Assembly: GCA_030704615.1 (NCBI GenBank)
Contig: CM060733.1
Coordinates: 29,386,001 to 29,450,000 of the forward strand
Length of the DNA: 64,000 nucleotides
Direction of reading: 5' to 3'
Origin: Takakia lepidozioides
Taxonomy: Eukaryota > Streptophyta > Takakiopsida > Takakiales > Takakiaceae
Program-made: the position numbers and the translations under genes
Shown: positions 20,685-32,527 of the stretch, piece by piece
Layout: every line of letters starts with the position of its first letter
How positions within the stretch are numbered: the stretch's first letter is position 1
Notes under the pieces: model-generated
Told to the model about the DNA's origin: nothing
Database searches by the model: none
Seen by the model: only the letters and a program-made list of their open reading frames with translations

Positions 20685-20880
20685 CTATGTACGCTGTGAC
20701 GGTTGTGACAAGTTGTGTCGGGCTGTGACTGTGTCGAGCTGTAACTGGCTGTGTAAAGCTGTGTCGGGCTGTGTCAAGCTGTGATTGGCTGTGATTAACT
20801 GCGACAATCTGTGTAAGTCTGTGTCGGGCTGTGTAAGACTATGACCAAGTGTGTAAGCCTGTCTACCGCCCCTACAGCCT
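20685..20880. repeat. GTGTCGGGCT-type short tandem repeats
   Basis: Loose 10-20 bp repeats of GGCTGTGTCGGGCTGTGTAA type. On the minus strand they read CACAGCCCGACACAGC and resemble the leader array of gypsy copy 2 at 40930-41885. They may be a fragment of that family's leader. The flanks 20,081-20,684 and 20,881-21,303 hold nothing I recognise. Confidence 0.55.
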
Positions 20881-21303
20881 GTGCCTGACACCCCTAAGGC
20901 CTTTGTTGGTCTAAATCTACCATCCATAAGGTTGCGCAAAAATTAAGGGTACCCCACAGAGCCCATAAAAGTGTTTAAGTCCCAGACAACCCTCTAACAG
21001 CGCTGTTGAAAGCGACGCCCTACCGAGGCATGCCGCTTGGTGGGGGGGGGGGTTGATTTTGGGGGTGATTTTTTGGTGTGTTGGAAGACCTTATCGCTTC
21101 CATTGCTCTGATTTAACGGGTACGTAGCATAAGTTATTGCATAGGTTTGACCAAGCATGAATGAAGGGTAAGGCCGGTGCAACACATGAATAAGAGGGAA
21201 GATGGAAAGATGAAAATATATGTATAGATGGAAATATATTTTGAAGTAATGAGCTGAAATGCTTTGCTCACAAGGGTTCAGTAGGCTGACCCTGGGACCT
21301 ACA

Positions 21304-22607
21304 CGGAGGTTTGTTATTTCATGAGCATGAGCGGCATGAGCGGAGTAGTAAGACAATCGGTTTTCATGAGCAGAAGTACAAATTTCGAAAATAATAAATA
21401 ATAAAAAACAATAATTTAATGCAATGTGTCAGGAAAAACAAATATATTATTCGGCCCCTTGAAGGGAAAATTGCAGTTTTGACAGTTGTGCTCATGATAT
21501 TTCGTCTTCCGCTCATGCCAATTCCCAGCGACATGTGCAAATATGGCGCCGAATTTCGCGGTAATAGGGTCCGTAACCTGAAAAAACAGAGACGTATTTC
21601 GCGGTAATAGGTCTCTCTGGCGAAAATGGTGCCGAATTCCGCGGCTATAGGTCCCCTCATGACAGGTAATTCGGCGCCATTTTTCAAATGCATGTTCGGA
21701 CTTAGCCAATTTTCGGCGCAAAATAGGGAAATTCGGCGCCATTTTTCCAGACACTGTACCAGTGCATGTTGGGACTTAGCCAGTTTTCGGCCCAAAAAAG
21801 AGAAATTCGGCGCCATTTTTCCAAACACGGTACCAGTGCATGTTGGGACTTAGCCAGTTTTCGGCCCAAAAAAGAGAAATTCGGCGCCATTTTCCCAGAC
21901 ACAGGTACCAGTGCATGTTGGGACTTAGCCAGTTTTCGGCCCCAAAAAGAGAAATTCGGCGCCATTTTTCCAGAAATGACCCCAAACTGCTTCTGTTGGA
22001 TCTCAGTTTGAATGGAATATTGCCTCATTCCAGGAGTTTTGGGGTGCATTTCATTACACTGCAAAAAAAAGTCTGATACAGCAAAATGCAATTGAAAATA
22101 TCCATATGGAGGATTCCCTTTGCCCCATCAATGATTTCTGGAATCCCTAAGGAGGAGTTTGTGCAGCTCGTTCACGCTCAACGCCGGTGCATGAATAAAG
22201 TCATCAATAGTCACGTTCATCCTCAACCTCTTCAGGTAAATGTAATACAGATGATTGCACGGATAATACTTCGAACCCTTCTTTGCTTCCATCAACGAGA
22301 AGTCCGTACAATTGCAAGTCGGCTCCACTCCAATCGTAATTGTGTATACATCGTCGCGTACAGCCGAGCCGGCCGTTGCCATCCGATACACACGCCCAAG
22401 GCCGGGTGGGGGTACGTCCACGGAGCTCTGAATAGTGCAAGCCATCCCAAGAGCATTGGCAATCCGAGTCTCATTCAACTTGTTGGGAGGGTGTCGTCTC
22501 TTCACTCTTCCGAATCGCATTGTGGGATGTGCAGAATTGTCCAATCCGTCTCTACTAGACCGAGCAGTCTGCAATGGCTGGGTCTGAGGAACCGGAAATG
22601 CGTGGGT
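21304..22607. repeat. 1.3 kb direct repeat, left copy
   Basis: Matches 23752-25055 nearly base for base at an offset of about 2,448, from GAGGTTTG(C/T)TATTTCATGAGC to CCGGAAATGCGTGGG. It contains the MULE-like 3' end: repeat array plus the SWIM-coding C-terminus. Both copies lie in the same orientation. Confidence 0.85.
21698..21985. repeat. 74-bp tandem repeats (left copy)
   Basis: About four units of 74 bp containing GAAATTCGGCGCCATTTTTC, CAGTGCATGTTGGGACTTAG and CCAGTTTTCGGCCC. They end in GGCCCCAAACTGCTTCTG-like unique sequence. Related single motifs (AATTCGGCGCC, GGTGCCGAATTCCGCGG) continue leftwards to about 21,540. They probably form the subterminal array of the MULE-like element. Confidence 0.85.
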
Positions 22608-23607
22608 TGGGATGTCTGTGCGTTGCACCATTCGAAATCCTGATGCAGATAGAGCATCCGCCTCATTCTGAGAGAGGCTGCAACCCGGTGCAACAGGCCA
22701 GACGTCCGGAGGCTCCGGCATTCCCTGAATCCCGTACTTGGGCTTGCCAAATACACAGGTCATTATGTCGTGCCTACAGAACCAAAATGTCTACGTTGTG
22801 GCGTGAGCAAATGTGGGAGTCAAAAATCTGCCGCTGAAACAAGGTGCAGGTACAGCACCGTGTGGGTTCCTCCGAATCATCTCACCACAGCGTGCTCTCG
22901 TATCCACCCGGATGGCGCAGCACTTCCCTCGAAATGCCGGCAATGTCCTCGCAATTCTCCACTGTGACTCCGACACTCTTGTCTCCACAATGGGAATGTT
23001 GTACTGCTTTACTACAGATGGCTCGTTATGTTGCCGGGGCACGCGCCCTGTGCTCAAAGGAGATGACGATCTTGAACGTGCAGGACTTGCGGTGCTCGAC
23101 GAGACCTCCTCGGGCAACATCACCGGACCACGAGGGAGCGTGCGAATATTCTTGTCAACTCGCCATGAATCCTCTTCTCCACCAGGTGCCTCGTCAAGTC
23201 TTCGTCTCACTGGACGGGTATGAACATCTCCTTCCAAATGTTGGCCTCTTCGCAGCAATGGCGTGTCCCGAAGGCCCTCTCGCAAGGCCGCCGCCCACTT
23301 CCGAGGATTCTTCGATCTAGAGGCAGTCCGCATCAGCATTTCCTGCCTGTCCGGCCCCAAGCCCCACTGTTTCCCTTTCAAGAACTCGTTGTACCTGCAT
23401 TGCTGCATAATTGACCTCACAATGTCCTCCGTTGTGGCAGTGAGGATGTCCACCAGATGCGCCGCAGAGGAGGCACGCCAGGAAGAGTGCACTGATTCGG
23501 CCATGTTTGTCGTGGGCATGTCGGTGTCGGAGTCGAGACACATTTCCTGCACAAGCACATGTTGAGGTTACAAGCAAGTTACAAATATGGCCAAGAATAA
23601 TATTCAA
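22128..23607 (-). pseudogene. MULE-like transposase C-terminal region with SWIM zinc finger
   Basis: From 23,558 the minus strand reads MPTTNMAESVHSSWRASS, the post-catalytic 'NxxES' region typical of MULE/FAR1-type transposases. A basic/Ser-rich stretch and a Cys-rich patch (CCAIRVDTRARCGEMI) follow. From 22,763 the next frame encodes the SWIM finger near 22,290-22,340: EPTCNCTDFSLMEAKK...YYPCNHLYYIYLKRL (CxC...CxH). The DDE catalytic domain is missing, so this is a defective 3' portion. A stop and frame change at about 22,790 separate the two ORFs. The last residues lie close to the 74-bp subterminal repeats. Confidence 0.7.
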
Positions 23608-23751
23608 CGGGACGCGAATTCGTGCAACTCACCTCCCGCATATAGTCGCCGAACTGGAGGAAACGATAATGCCACCATGCTAGCCAACTGACCATTGCTC
23701 CCTCGTCTGATTTCCTTACAGCACCTGACGATGTCCACCAAGCCGAGGTTT

Positions 23752-25055
23752 GCTATTTCATGAGCATGAGCGGCATGAGCGGCATGAGCGGAGTAGTAAG
23801 ACAATCGGTTTTCATGAGCAGAAGTACAAATTTCGAAAATAAAAAACAATAAAAAACAATAATTTAATGCAATGTGTCAGGAAAAACAAATATATTATTC
23901 GGCCCCTTGAAGGGAAAATTGCAGTTTTGACAGTTGTGCTCATGATATTTCGTCTTCCGCTCATGCCAGTTCCCAGCGACATGTGCAAATATGGCGCCGA
24001 ATTTCGCGGTAATAGGGTCCGTAACCTGAAAAAACGGAGACGTATTTCGCGGTAATATGTCTCTCTGGCGAAAAATGGTGCCGAATTCCGCGGCTATAGG
24101 TCCCCTCATGACAGGTAATTCGGCGCCATTTTTCCAGTGCATGTTCGGACTTAGCCAGTTTTCGACGCAAAATAGGGAAATTCGGCGCCATTTTTCCAGA
24201 CACGGTACCAGTGCATGTTGGGACTTAGCCAGTTTTCGGCCCAAAAAAGAGAAATTCGGCGCCATTTTTCCAGACACGGTACCAGTGCATGTTGGGACTT
24301 AGCCAGTTTTCGGCCCAAAAAAGAGAAATTCGGCGCCATTTTCCCAGACACAGGTACCAGTGCATGTTGGGACTTCGCTAGTTTTCGGCCCCAAAAAGAA
24401 AAACTCGGCGCCATTTTTCCAGAAATGGCCCCAAACTGCTTCTGTTGGATCTCAGTTTGAATGGAATATTGCCTCATTCCAGGAGTTTTGGGGTGCATTT
24501 CATTACACTGCAAAAAAAAGTCTGATACAGCAAAATGCAATTGAAAATATCCATATGGAGGATTCCCTTTGCCCCATCAATGATTTCTGGAATCCCTAAG
24601 GAGGAGTTTGTGCAGCTCGTTCACGCTCAACGCCGGTGCATGAATAAAGTCATCAATAGTCACGTTCATCCGTAACCTTTTCAGGTAAATGTAATACAGA
24701 TGATTGCACGGATAATACTTCGAACCCTTCTTTGCTTCCATCAACGAGAAGTCCGTACAATTGCAAGTCGGCTCCACTCCAATCGTAATTGTGTATACAT
24801 CGTCGCGTACAGCCGAGCCGGCCGTTGCCATCCGATACACACGCCCAAGGCCGGGTGGGGGTACGTCCACGGAGCTCTGAATAGTGCAAGCCATCCCAAG
24901 AGCATTGGCAATCCGAGTCTCATTCAACTTGTTGGGAGGGTGTCGTCTCTTCACTCTTCCGAATCGCATTGTGGGATGTGCAGAATTGTCCAATCCGTCT
25001 CTACTGGACCGAGCAGTCTGCAATGGCTGGGTCTGAGGAACCGGAAATGCGTGGG
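23752..25055. repeat. 1.3 kb direct repeat, right copy
   Basis: Counterpart of 21304-22607, including a 74-bp tandem array at about 24140-24425. It differs by scattered substitutions and by one extra GGCATGAGC unit at its start. Beyond CCGGAAATGCGTGGG the two copies diverge: the left copy continues the full C-terminal gene, the right copy switches to an N-terminal gene part. Confidence 0.85.
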
Positions 25056-25375
25056 CCGGGATGTGAAGGTGCATTTGGCGGGCAAATGAAGTCCCCAACA
25101 GCCCTGTATATGATGTTGTCCGATGGTGGAACTCGCCATTCCCTGCCATCGCCGAAATCATTGTGGAGCACAACAATACTCTCGACAACAAGGCCGTTTG
25201 AGTCCTTCCTTTCCTCCTCCAAAAAAACCGACCCCGGTTTCAGGTGGTATCGAACGCATAGATATTCCTCCATCACCCGGCAGATGTCCCCTCTGCACGG
25301 AAATGAAGCTCTATGCTCGTGAGGAGGGCAGTACACTGTAGCGCTCGGGTTTTCCGCCATGGGAGATGTGCACAC
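24577..25375 (-). pseudogene. MULE-like gene with internal deletion (N-terminus joined to SWIM end)
   Basis: From 25,375 the minus strand reads PHEHRASFPCRGDICRVMEE, SVFLEEERKDSNG and ESIVVLHNDFGDGREWRVPP. This looks like the N-terminal part of the transposon protein. Near 25,060 it switches abruptly to the PTHAFPVPQTQPLQTARSS segment shared with the left copy and then the same SWIM finger. The middle (catalytic) region is deleted, which is typical of non-autonomous MULE derivatives. Confidence 0.6.
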
Positions 25376-25499
25376 AAGACTGCCAGGATGGCGTGCGGGG
25401 AAGCTCCCTGGTAGAAGGGGGATGCAGCGAAGGGAAGGAATGCGGTGCCGATTTGTCCGAGCGACGAAGCCTGATCCAAATCCAGGGAGCCATATCTCA

Positions 25500-25870
25500 A
25501 AAATCCATAGTCAGAGTGTTAATGAACCTTGTCTCCGGAATGCGGCCCCTGGTCTTTGCACAATAACTGCCAACGGTATGCAGTCAGAAAGTGGGGGGCC
25601 GTCCGGATGATGATGGCTGAAGGGGAGAAGCCGGCACCGTGCCGTCACATTACTACCCCTGAATGGAAATTCGGCACCCAATATCCAACAGGGGCCGCAC
25701 GGATGAAGTCGTCTGGAGCAGAGATGCCGGCACCTGTCCGACAGAGAACATCCCCCGGACGGAAATTCAGCGCCGAATTTCCATTCGGATCCCCCCAAAG
25801 GAAGTCCACCATACAAGCTGCTGCTGCACATCGGACACTGCAGTCTTGTCACTTTTGACTTCCTAGTCGG
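25500..25870. repeat. Subterminal-type repeats at the right side of the MULE pair
   Basis: Blocks GGAAATTCGGCACCCAATAT, CCCCGGACGGAAATTCAGCG and CCGAATTTCCATTCGG recall the AAATTCGGCGCC motifs on the left side. On the minus strand they give repeated WKFGAEFP / WILGAEFP translations. They probably form the 5' terminal array of the element, but no exact TIR pair or target duplication was established. Confidence 0.45.
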
Positions 25871-27740
25871 CCCATGCTGGTAAGTATGATGTTAATCATT
25901 CTTTGGTCATCAAGCAACAGAAGAGGATTTTCTTCAAACACCAGGACCTGGTTTAGGTCTGGGGTCATTATGTTACCACCTTAACAAGGTGTTTGCAAGG
26001 TAAAAAAGACATTTTAATGAAGTTCAGAAATGCTATAGTGCCAATACATGTTCAAACCCCAATGTTACACAGGTTTTGAAGTCATAACATCTGAAGAAAA
26101 GGCTGTGTTGCCAGATATCAGAGCAGCTGATATCTTCAATCCAACCTACCAAGAGTCTATAAAGCCAGTACATGTTTTTCTAAAAAAACAAAAGCTTGCT
26201 TTTAGAAGAGTAATTCTGGGTCCCCACCAGTCCATGTTTCTTGTGGAGCAGAAACAATGAGTCCTGTGTTATTTTATTGTAACCCAAAAGCCACAAACAC
26301 AACTGTATACAATCTGTAATTACAGAGTGACATGAAGAGGTAGTAGGTTACTTACCTTAGCAGATTGTATGCAAGGTAAAAAATGAAAGGGGGTTCAGAA
26401 AGCCACAGAGGTTCCATAGATTGAGCACATAAAGGCATACAGGGCTTAGTATAAACTAGATGCAAGCTCTGGCCTCTCCCCTACCGTGTTGCTTGAAAGT
26501 GTACATATCAGAGTAGCAAATCGTGCTCTAAGCATGAAAAAAGAGCATATATTTGGTCTGGAAACCCTACTTCCAGTACCATATTTCAATGCAGCGGAAA
26601 TCATAACCCAGAGTCCTTAATAGAATTCATGTGTTCTAAAAAGGCTCGCTAATGCACTTGCTGCTTCAACACAGAGATAAAGGTTGTAAGCATATCCAGA
26701 TTGGTCAAGGTAGGGAGGCAAAAATGAGACATCTCCCTGGATAATCAGCTGATGTCGATGTCACTTCACTTGCAGGTTTGTCATCAGATTCAAGCTTCAA
26801 AAATCACATTAAGTGAGGACCCTCACCTGGTCCCATCACAAGCCCCCACAAGAACCAACAGGTTAGTGAGAATTGTGGAACCCTAGGTGAATCGGGTCTC
26901 ACGCTTGTTATCGCTGTACAACATGAGTTCTAAAGCAAGAATCAATTCTAAACACAAGCAAGGTTATCCACAACCTTAATCGATTGCGGAAGAGGACTCG
27001 ACATCGCTCCAAGCACTTGACAATCAACAGCACAAACAAGCAATGGTTTGCTGAAATCTATGCGCATTTTAACAGGTGAAGAAACCCCCTGAGTTTTTAT
27101 GAGCAGTGTTGAAACTTAATGATCCAGAGAGGATCTACAAGCAATCGGGTAGCCTAAGGTAGATTGCCCGCCAAGGGAATAGGCCACCATACTGAGGGAA
27201 TTGAAGCACTGCCGCCGTTACGCATCCCAAGGGAGATGAGAAAGGACTGGAATCTTGCCAGAGTACTTGTAAGCAGCATTGAAGCGTCTCCATATCCATC
27301 AAAATCATAAAATTCATGCTAAGAGATCCCTCTGACACCATCACTTCATCTCCCGTAGAAAAAACGCACAGTGTCGTGCAAGATTTATGGCAGGAGAGGA
27401 AATATGGCAAACCATTGTGATTTCATCCATGTGGGATGAAAAATAAGGAATGAAAGGTGAATATTCCCCTGTTGTCATCGCCATGTCATCCAGCAGGGAT
27501 GACATCCTAAAATCGATGACTAGAACCTGGCATTCATTAGGGTTAGATATAAATGACCTTAATAATCCAAAGGAACAAGGTAAAAAATGATAACCAGAAT
27601 TAACATTTAATGGAATTCATCCATTATTAACTATATCCGGTATGGATGAAGATAGCAGAAAGTTAATTATAGTTTAGTAAAAAATTACCTTAGTACCAAA
27701 CCCTCTGGGTTATGGAATAAGTTACCAACAGGATCCATGT
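25871..27740. other. No recognised gene
   Basis: Mostly AT-rich unique-looking sequence. One minus ORF at 27135-27410 contains STGDEVMVSEGSLSMNFMIL, faintly like a cyclic-nucleotide-binding-domain strand (GDxVxxEGSxSxxMYIL). It is isolated and has no neighbouring exon. A plus ORF at 26048-26260 has no recognisable feature. Confidence 0.5.
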
Positions 27741-28330
27741 ACAGAGGGAGAGAGAGAGGGAGAGAGAGGGGGAGAGGGAGAGGGAGAGGGAGAGGGAGAC
27801 AGGGTGCATGACAAAAAAAAAAAAAAAAAAAAAAGGTGGGTGCGGGGGGGGGGGGAGTGACTGAGCAGCAGAAGCTGCTCAGTCAGCCCCCCCCCCATCC
27901 TTCTTTTTTGTTTTTTTTATCCTCTCGCTCTCTCCCTCTCTCTCTCCCTCTCCCTCTCTCCATCTCTGTCCCTCTCCATCTCTCTCTCTCATGTTTTTCT
28001 TTCCATTTTGTCCCATAAGCTCGATGAGCTTCCCGCGGACGTTATAACGCACCATTTCATTTCATTTCTCTCTTCTCTCTCCCTCTGCCCCTATCCCTCT
28101 CTCTCCCTCTGTTTTGTCACTCCCCACAAAAAGGAACAAAGGAGAGAGGGAGAGGGAGAGCGCCTACCTCTGTGGCGTCGGCGCTGCTGCCTACGGCGTG
28201 TGTCCCCGCCGCCGGAAGGCCTCCCTCCCCCGCTCCACCACGCCTCTCTCTCTCTCTTGTGCTGCTGCTGCTCCCGCCTCTATGCGGCTTTCCTACCACC
28301 CAGGGGACAGAGGTGTTAGCACCCTCTTAG
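27741..28330. repeat. Simple-sequence region: (GA)n, poly(A), poly(G), (CT)n
   Basis: GAGAGG-type repeats (27,741-27,800), about 22 A (27,812-27,833), G-runs, then long CT-rich stretches to about 28,120. The ORFs here are Ser/Leu/Pro-rich artefacts of these repeats. Confidence 0.85.
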
Positions 28331-28529
28331 GGTTTGGAGAGGAAGAGTGGAAGTGAGAGAAGGAGGGAGCTTACCAGCGGGATTGGAGTGGCGCTAGGGC
28401 GTCTTTGCGTGGCGACCACCTCACGCTCAAGACGAGGTTAGTTTCTCCTCCACATTCTCCCCTACACTCTCAGCCCTGTCCCTCCCAAAGGAGAAATGAA
28501 AACGGGGGGGGGGGGGCAGGTGCTTCAAG

Positions 28530-29110
28530 CACTTAGAAAAAAAAAAAGGCGCGGCGCCGATCTGCCACGCCTGGCCGTCACATGTCGGCGCCCCGCCTTT
28601 TTTTTTAATGTACATTGAAGCTTGCCACGCCCGGCCGTCGCAGCGTGCGACCCCCCGGCGTGGCAAGGTAAAAAAACCCGTCGCAGCCTGCGATCCCCCG
28701 GCGTGGTAGGGTCAAAAAATCCGTCGTATGATGCGACGCTGGGTAGTGGCATGAAGCATGGCAGGGCGTCGCATGCCCAGGCTCCCCCTTGTATGTTGGG
28801 CAAGCAGGGGGTCACTTTTTGGGGTTTAGGGTTTAGGCCCTTTTGGGGTTCATAGGTTTTGTTTTTTTGTTTTTTTTGTGTCGTGCCTTCTCAAGACAGG
28901 ACTACAGAAAGGGTTCAGCCGTATGAATGAATTGCGTGCATTTGTTTTTTTCCCCAGGCCCTTGGGCAATGTTGGACTGGTCATTTTGGGATTTTTTTTC
29001 TTCTTTATTATATATTTTTTGATACTGGGTTCTGGAGTTTGAATTTTGCAGGGTCACCAAGGCCTCCCGACGTTGGGGCGTAGCGACCCCTTGCTGTCGT
29101 AGGGTGGAAA
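28530..29110. repeat. GC-rich block with GTCGCA/GCGACG motifs
   Basis: Repeated GGCGTGGCAAGGT / GGCGTGGTAGGGT, CCGTCGCAG(C/G)(C/G)TGCGA and GGGCGTCGCATGC, plus GGGGCGTAGCGACCCC near 29,075. The style resembles the CACTA subterminal array at 19.4-20.1 kb, so this may be another degraded end of a related element. A terminal CACTA sequence was not seen. Confidence 0.5.
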
Positions 29111-29662
29111 ACAAACATAGGTTTTTTTTTTCTGCCAACGAGTTTTGAGAAATGAAAGTGCTGGTTGTGTGTGTTAATTAGAATGCGATGGTGAGGAAAC
29201 ATCGACCCGTCTCCCTCGAGGATGGGGAGGCGTCGGAATCCCCTGCGTCCCAGCGGTTCTATATTACGTAGTGCACGGGAGGTCTCATGTTCATCAATGA
29301 CCACAATGTGATTTGTGAATATGATATTAATTTTTTCTGTTCCTATCTCAATTATATTTCAAAATCAGAGCTGAAAATCTTTAGCCAATTTCTTGAAGGT
29401 GTAGCACTTGCATTGATTGCTAATATATGATCTGGTTTCGTGGATTGTACTCGTTTCATGCACAAAGTGCACGGGAGATCTCCCTTACTCAATTGCTATA
29501 TGATTATCGAAAGTTATTTTTTCAATAATAATTCCCAAAAGTTGAACTTTATTGTATTAAAGTTGATTTTAATACAATTTTAATACAATTTTTTAATCAC
29601 TTTATGCTATTTATGAAAAGTCCAGATTTCATGTTTTAGTCCAGATCTAGTTAAAACCTAGT

Positions 29663-30439
29663 TCAGTCCTCCAACTCCATGGCCAATACTGCCCCAAACA
29701 GTTTAGCCAGTAATGAAGACACCATACTGGTGCGATAGTTGGTCGGTGCGAGCCTGTCACCGCTCTTGGAGAAGGGGTGGATGATGCTCTTTGTCCACTC
29801 TATAGGAAAACCATGTTGCATTGCGCCCTCATTGAAGAGGTGAGCCATAAATGGGTCCAAAAGTGGGTGTCGCGTGCTAGATGAATTCACCGGCCTGTAG
29901 CCCTGAAATATCCAATGCCATGGCATTTTGCAGCTTCTTTATTGCCTTGCTGACATTGGCTGTAGTAAAGAGAGAGAAGTATAGGGGTTTAGAGGTTATG
30001 GGAGATGGAGTTTGGCTTGGGGAATGGTACAATGACTGGGCATACTCATGACGGTGAGTCTGTTCGCATGTGGAGGCCACTGTGTGGAGATGCAACCGGG
30101 GCAAAGTAACATCCCATAGAATGTTTGGTTGGGGATTGTAGCCTTTGAGGTGACACCAAATGTACCTTGCCAATGGGTTTTTGTATGAAATGAGATATGT
30201 GGGAGAAGCTAGTAAAAAAAGTAACAAGCTACTCCACCAGAGCCTTTGAGTCTTGTGCGTGGATGAGTCACTGACTGAAAGCTATATCCGAGAATAGATG
30301 GAGGGTCCTTGCCTTCGTATGCATGTGTTTCCAAGAAAAAAAGAATATCACACTTGGAGAGGATATCGAGAAGCCCTTGAGGATGGCTCCACAAAGAGCC
30401 GTTGCAGTTCCATGAGCCTACGTTTAGATTTGGTCTCAT
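29663..30439 (-). pseudogene. LINE fragment: endonuclease start and RT N-terminus
   Basis: In sense order: LNVGSWNCNGSLWSHPQGLL with FFLETHAYEGKDPP (AP-endonuclease fold start), then VSKAIKKLQNAMALDISGLQ (the AIxxLKxxKAxGxDGL block) and WTKSIIHPFSKSGDRLAPTN with YRTSMVSSLLAKLFGAV (the IxPIxKKGDxxxxxNYRPISL block). Most of the endonuclease is deleted between the first two parts. It ends where the palindrome/GTCCAGATCTAGTTAAAAC repeat begins. Confidence 0.75.
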
Positions 30440-31044
30440 AGGGCCCCAACCCCTATTTAGAGTTAGAGGGGCGACGCTTTTGTTTTCTGATGATCATAAC
30501 TCTACCATCTCGGTACACCGTGTAGTGTCCCTGTGCCCGAGCCTGTTTAACTTGCGAGTTGAGCCCGCATGGCATTGTACTGCATGGGGGTCAAATCCTC
30601 ATTCAAATACATGTCGTGGGCTCTAAATTGAGGCCTCTGACGTAGAACCCTCTCCCGAGCACCCTTGTCCCTAAATCTGATGAACAAGACTTTGTGCTAT
30701 GAAGTTCCTGCATGCACAACTCAGCCTTAGATTTGTCTTTCTAAGTTGTGTCTATGACGCCAATTTACTACAACTTCATCTGCATCAATGGGGGGAGCGC
30801 ATAGCACTAACGGAGCTGCCAGTAGGTAGGGATGGAGTCTTTCCATCCAATTCGTGAGTTGAAAATCTGCCTACAGAAGACATTGTCTTTTCCCCAAGAG
30901 TCATTCGAAGGTTGCAAGCAACCGGGTTCTCCTTATATTGTCGCATTTGGGAAGAGCTCATGTCACAAGTACAAACCAGGATTTGCGAGCCTCAGACATT
31001 AGGCCTGAGTGAGCCAAGTACAACACCTTATGTAACACAATGGA
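30440..31044. other. No recognised gene
   Basis: Unique-looking sequence between two LINE pieces. A tRNA-like TGGGGGTCAAATCCTCATTC occurs near 30,590 without a full cloverleaf. Confidence 0.5.
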
Positions 31045-31520
31045 TAGCATTTTGAAAGACTACTACACACCTCATTTTCCAAATATGCTAGACTACAGTT
31101 CCTCTTAGCGATTCCCAAACTGGACGAGCAAAAAATGTTCCCTTTTCTGATGGTCAGTAGCAAAGAAAGAGTAGATCAGTAGTTTAGATTCGGGGTCTAT
31201 AAAGAATACTAGTCTTTCTCCAAACCGCATCTGCAAAAGTCACTAGGCAATGTTCTATATCTTCTGGAGAATGCAGATTGTAGGTAGTACAATTAGAAGG
31301 AGCATCAGAAAAGAGAGCGCCAACATGAATGATTCTGTTAGCTATCTTCCATCGAAATACATCAATCTTAGATGATCTGTGCTTCTTCCAGATATCTCCC
31401 TAGACAGGTTTCCAAGGGATAGGATGTCCTGGTACAAGAGCCCATTTGTTGGTCCATTTGCGTTCAAAGATCCGCTTTGGCATAGGCAGAATGTAACCCA
31501 GTCTCATTGAATAGCTTAAG
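31045..31520 (-). pseudogene. LINE C-terminal zinc-binding (zf-RVT) fragment
   Basis: On the minus strand: WALVPGHPIPWKPV, IWKKHRSSKIDVFRWKIANR, IIHVGALFSDAPSNCTTYN and SPEDIEHCLVTFADAVW. This is the plant LINE zf-RVT pattern (F-W......W...C..C....E...H.....C......W). One stop is visible. It is the 3' end of a LINE different from the one at 29.7-30.4 kb, because it lies upstream of that element in sense orientation. Confidence 0.65.
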
Positions 31521-32057
31521 ACTGGTCATGGTTTTTCCGAATCCATTCTCCAGGGTCAAACTGCAGCAGTCTCAAGGGAGCAGATAGAACCAGTGAAATG
31601 AGCGATTATAGTGACGTAGCTCAGCAGCCGATGGAAGCGGATTCAGTTTACCCGAGATCGAGCAGAATGTTAGATTTATCAAATACAAATATTAATATAA
31701 ACATAATACCTATAGTATGAGCTCTCTCCTAACCATAGAAGACATTCTAAAAACAAATGCCTCATCCCTGAACTCGTCTCTTACATGAAGGTCTAGTACT
31801 GAAGTGGTTGTAACTACCAGTTCACTTATTATTGACTCATTAACCTACTGAATGAACTCATCCTCTAACACTACCACTTAGGTTGTTGGTAAGTGCAGCA
31901 CCATTTAATGTATCACTCAAAGTTGATAATGAGAAGACATCAGTCCAAGTTTAGTCTAGAGGTGATCAATCTCTCAATAGCTATTAACTGGAAATTAATG
32001 TCATGGACATTAATCTTCAAGTAATTCTAAGAGGGTTCCATATGAAAGGACTACCGC

Positions 32058-32337
32058 TCAAAGTCCGGTGACACATTTCTCATGCTTGAACTTGGTCAAT
32101 GATTTTGTAAATATATCAGCAATATTATTTTCAGTAGTGCAATAATGTAACTTCAGAAATCCTCCCCTGTTGCATTTAAAAATAATAATAATGCGGACAA
32201 CATAATTACGGTAAATTTGAATACCCAAGATATAATGAACCGGACCATTATCAGTCATTCCATAAGTGGATTTTAGCTTATTTTTTGTGTCCAAGAGTAA
32301 ACCAGAATTATCAGAAAATAATAGAGCATCATCCACA
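32058..32337 (-). pseudogene. Copia RT C-terminus and RNase H stub
   Basis: VDDALLFSDNSGLLLDTKNK continues the RT active site across the gypsy insertion. MTDNGPVHYILGIQI follows (copia LGxxI block). The frame then jumps to LHYCTTENNIADIFTKSLTK, the terminal signature of copia RNase H. About 200 residues between these are missing. Confidence 0.85.
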
Positions 32338-32527
32338 TGTCGTACGCATACATATCGCTACACAACTACATCGTTGTCCAAAACCACACAACACATGTGC
32401 ACGCCACACACTAGTATATCACTAGTCCATCACTAGTCCAGCCACTAGTCCAACCACTAGGCTACAACTAGTCAGTCACTAGGCTGGCACTATGCTGCCC
32501 ATTATGGCAGTCACTAGTCCACACAAT
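32338..32527 (-). repeat. 190-bp CACTAGTCCA-rich segment, outer copy
   Basis: Rich in CACTAGTCCA short repeats. It is repeated almost exactly at 32856-33044 on the other side of the 3' LTR core but is absent next to the 5' LTR core. Confidence 0.85.

Noticed and set aside
27135-27410. Cyclic-nucleotide-binding domain fragment
   Set aside because: Only one short GDEVMVSEGS stretch fits, with no neighbouring strand pattern or exon.
28114-28356. Small Ser/Arg-rich ORFs as peptides
   Set aside because: They lie in CT/GA simple repeats and have no start context or conservation that can be judged.
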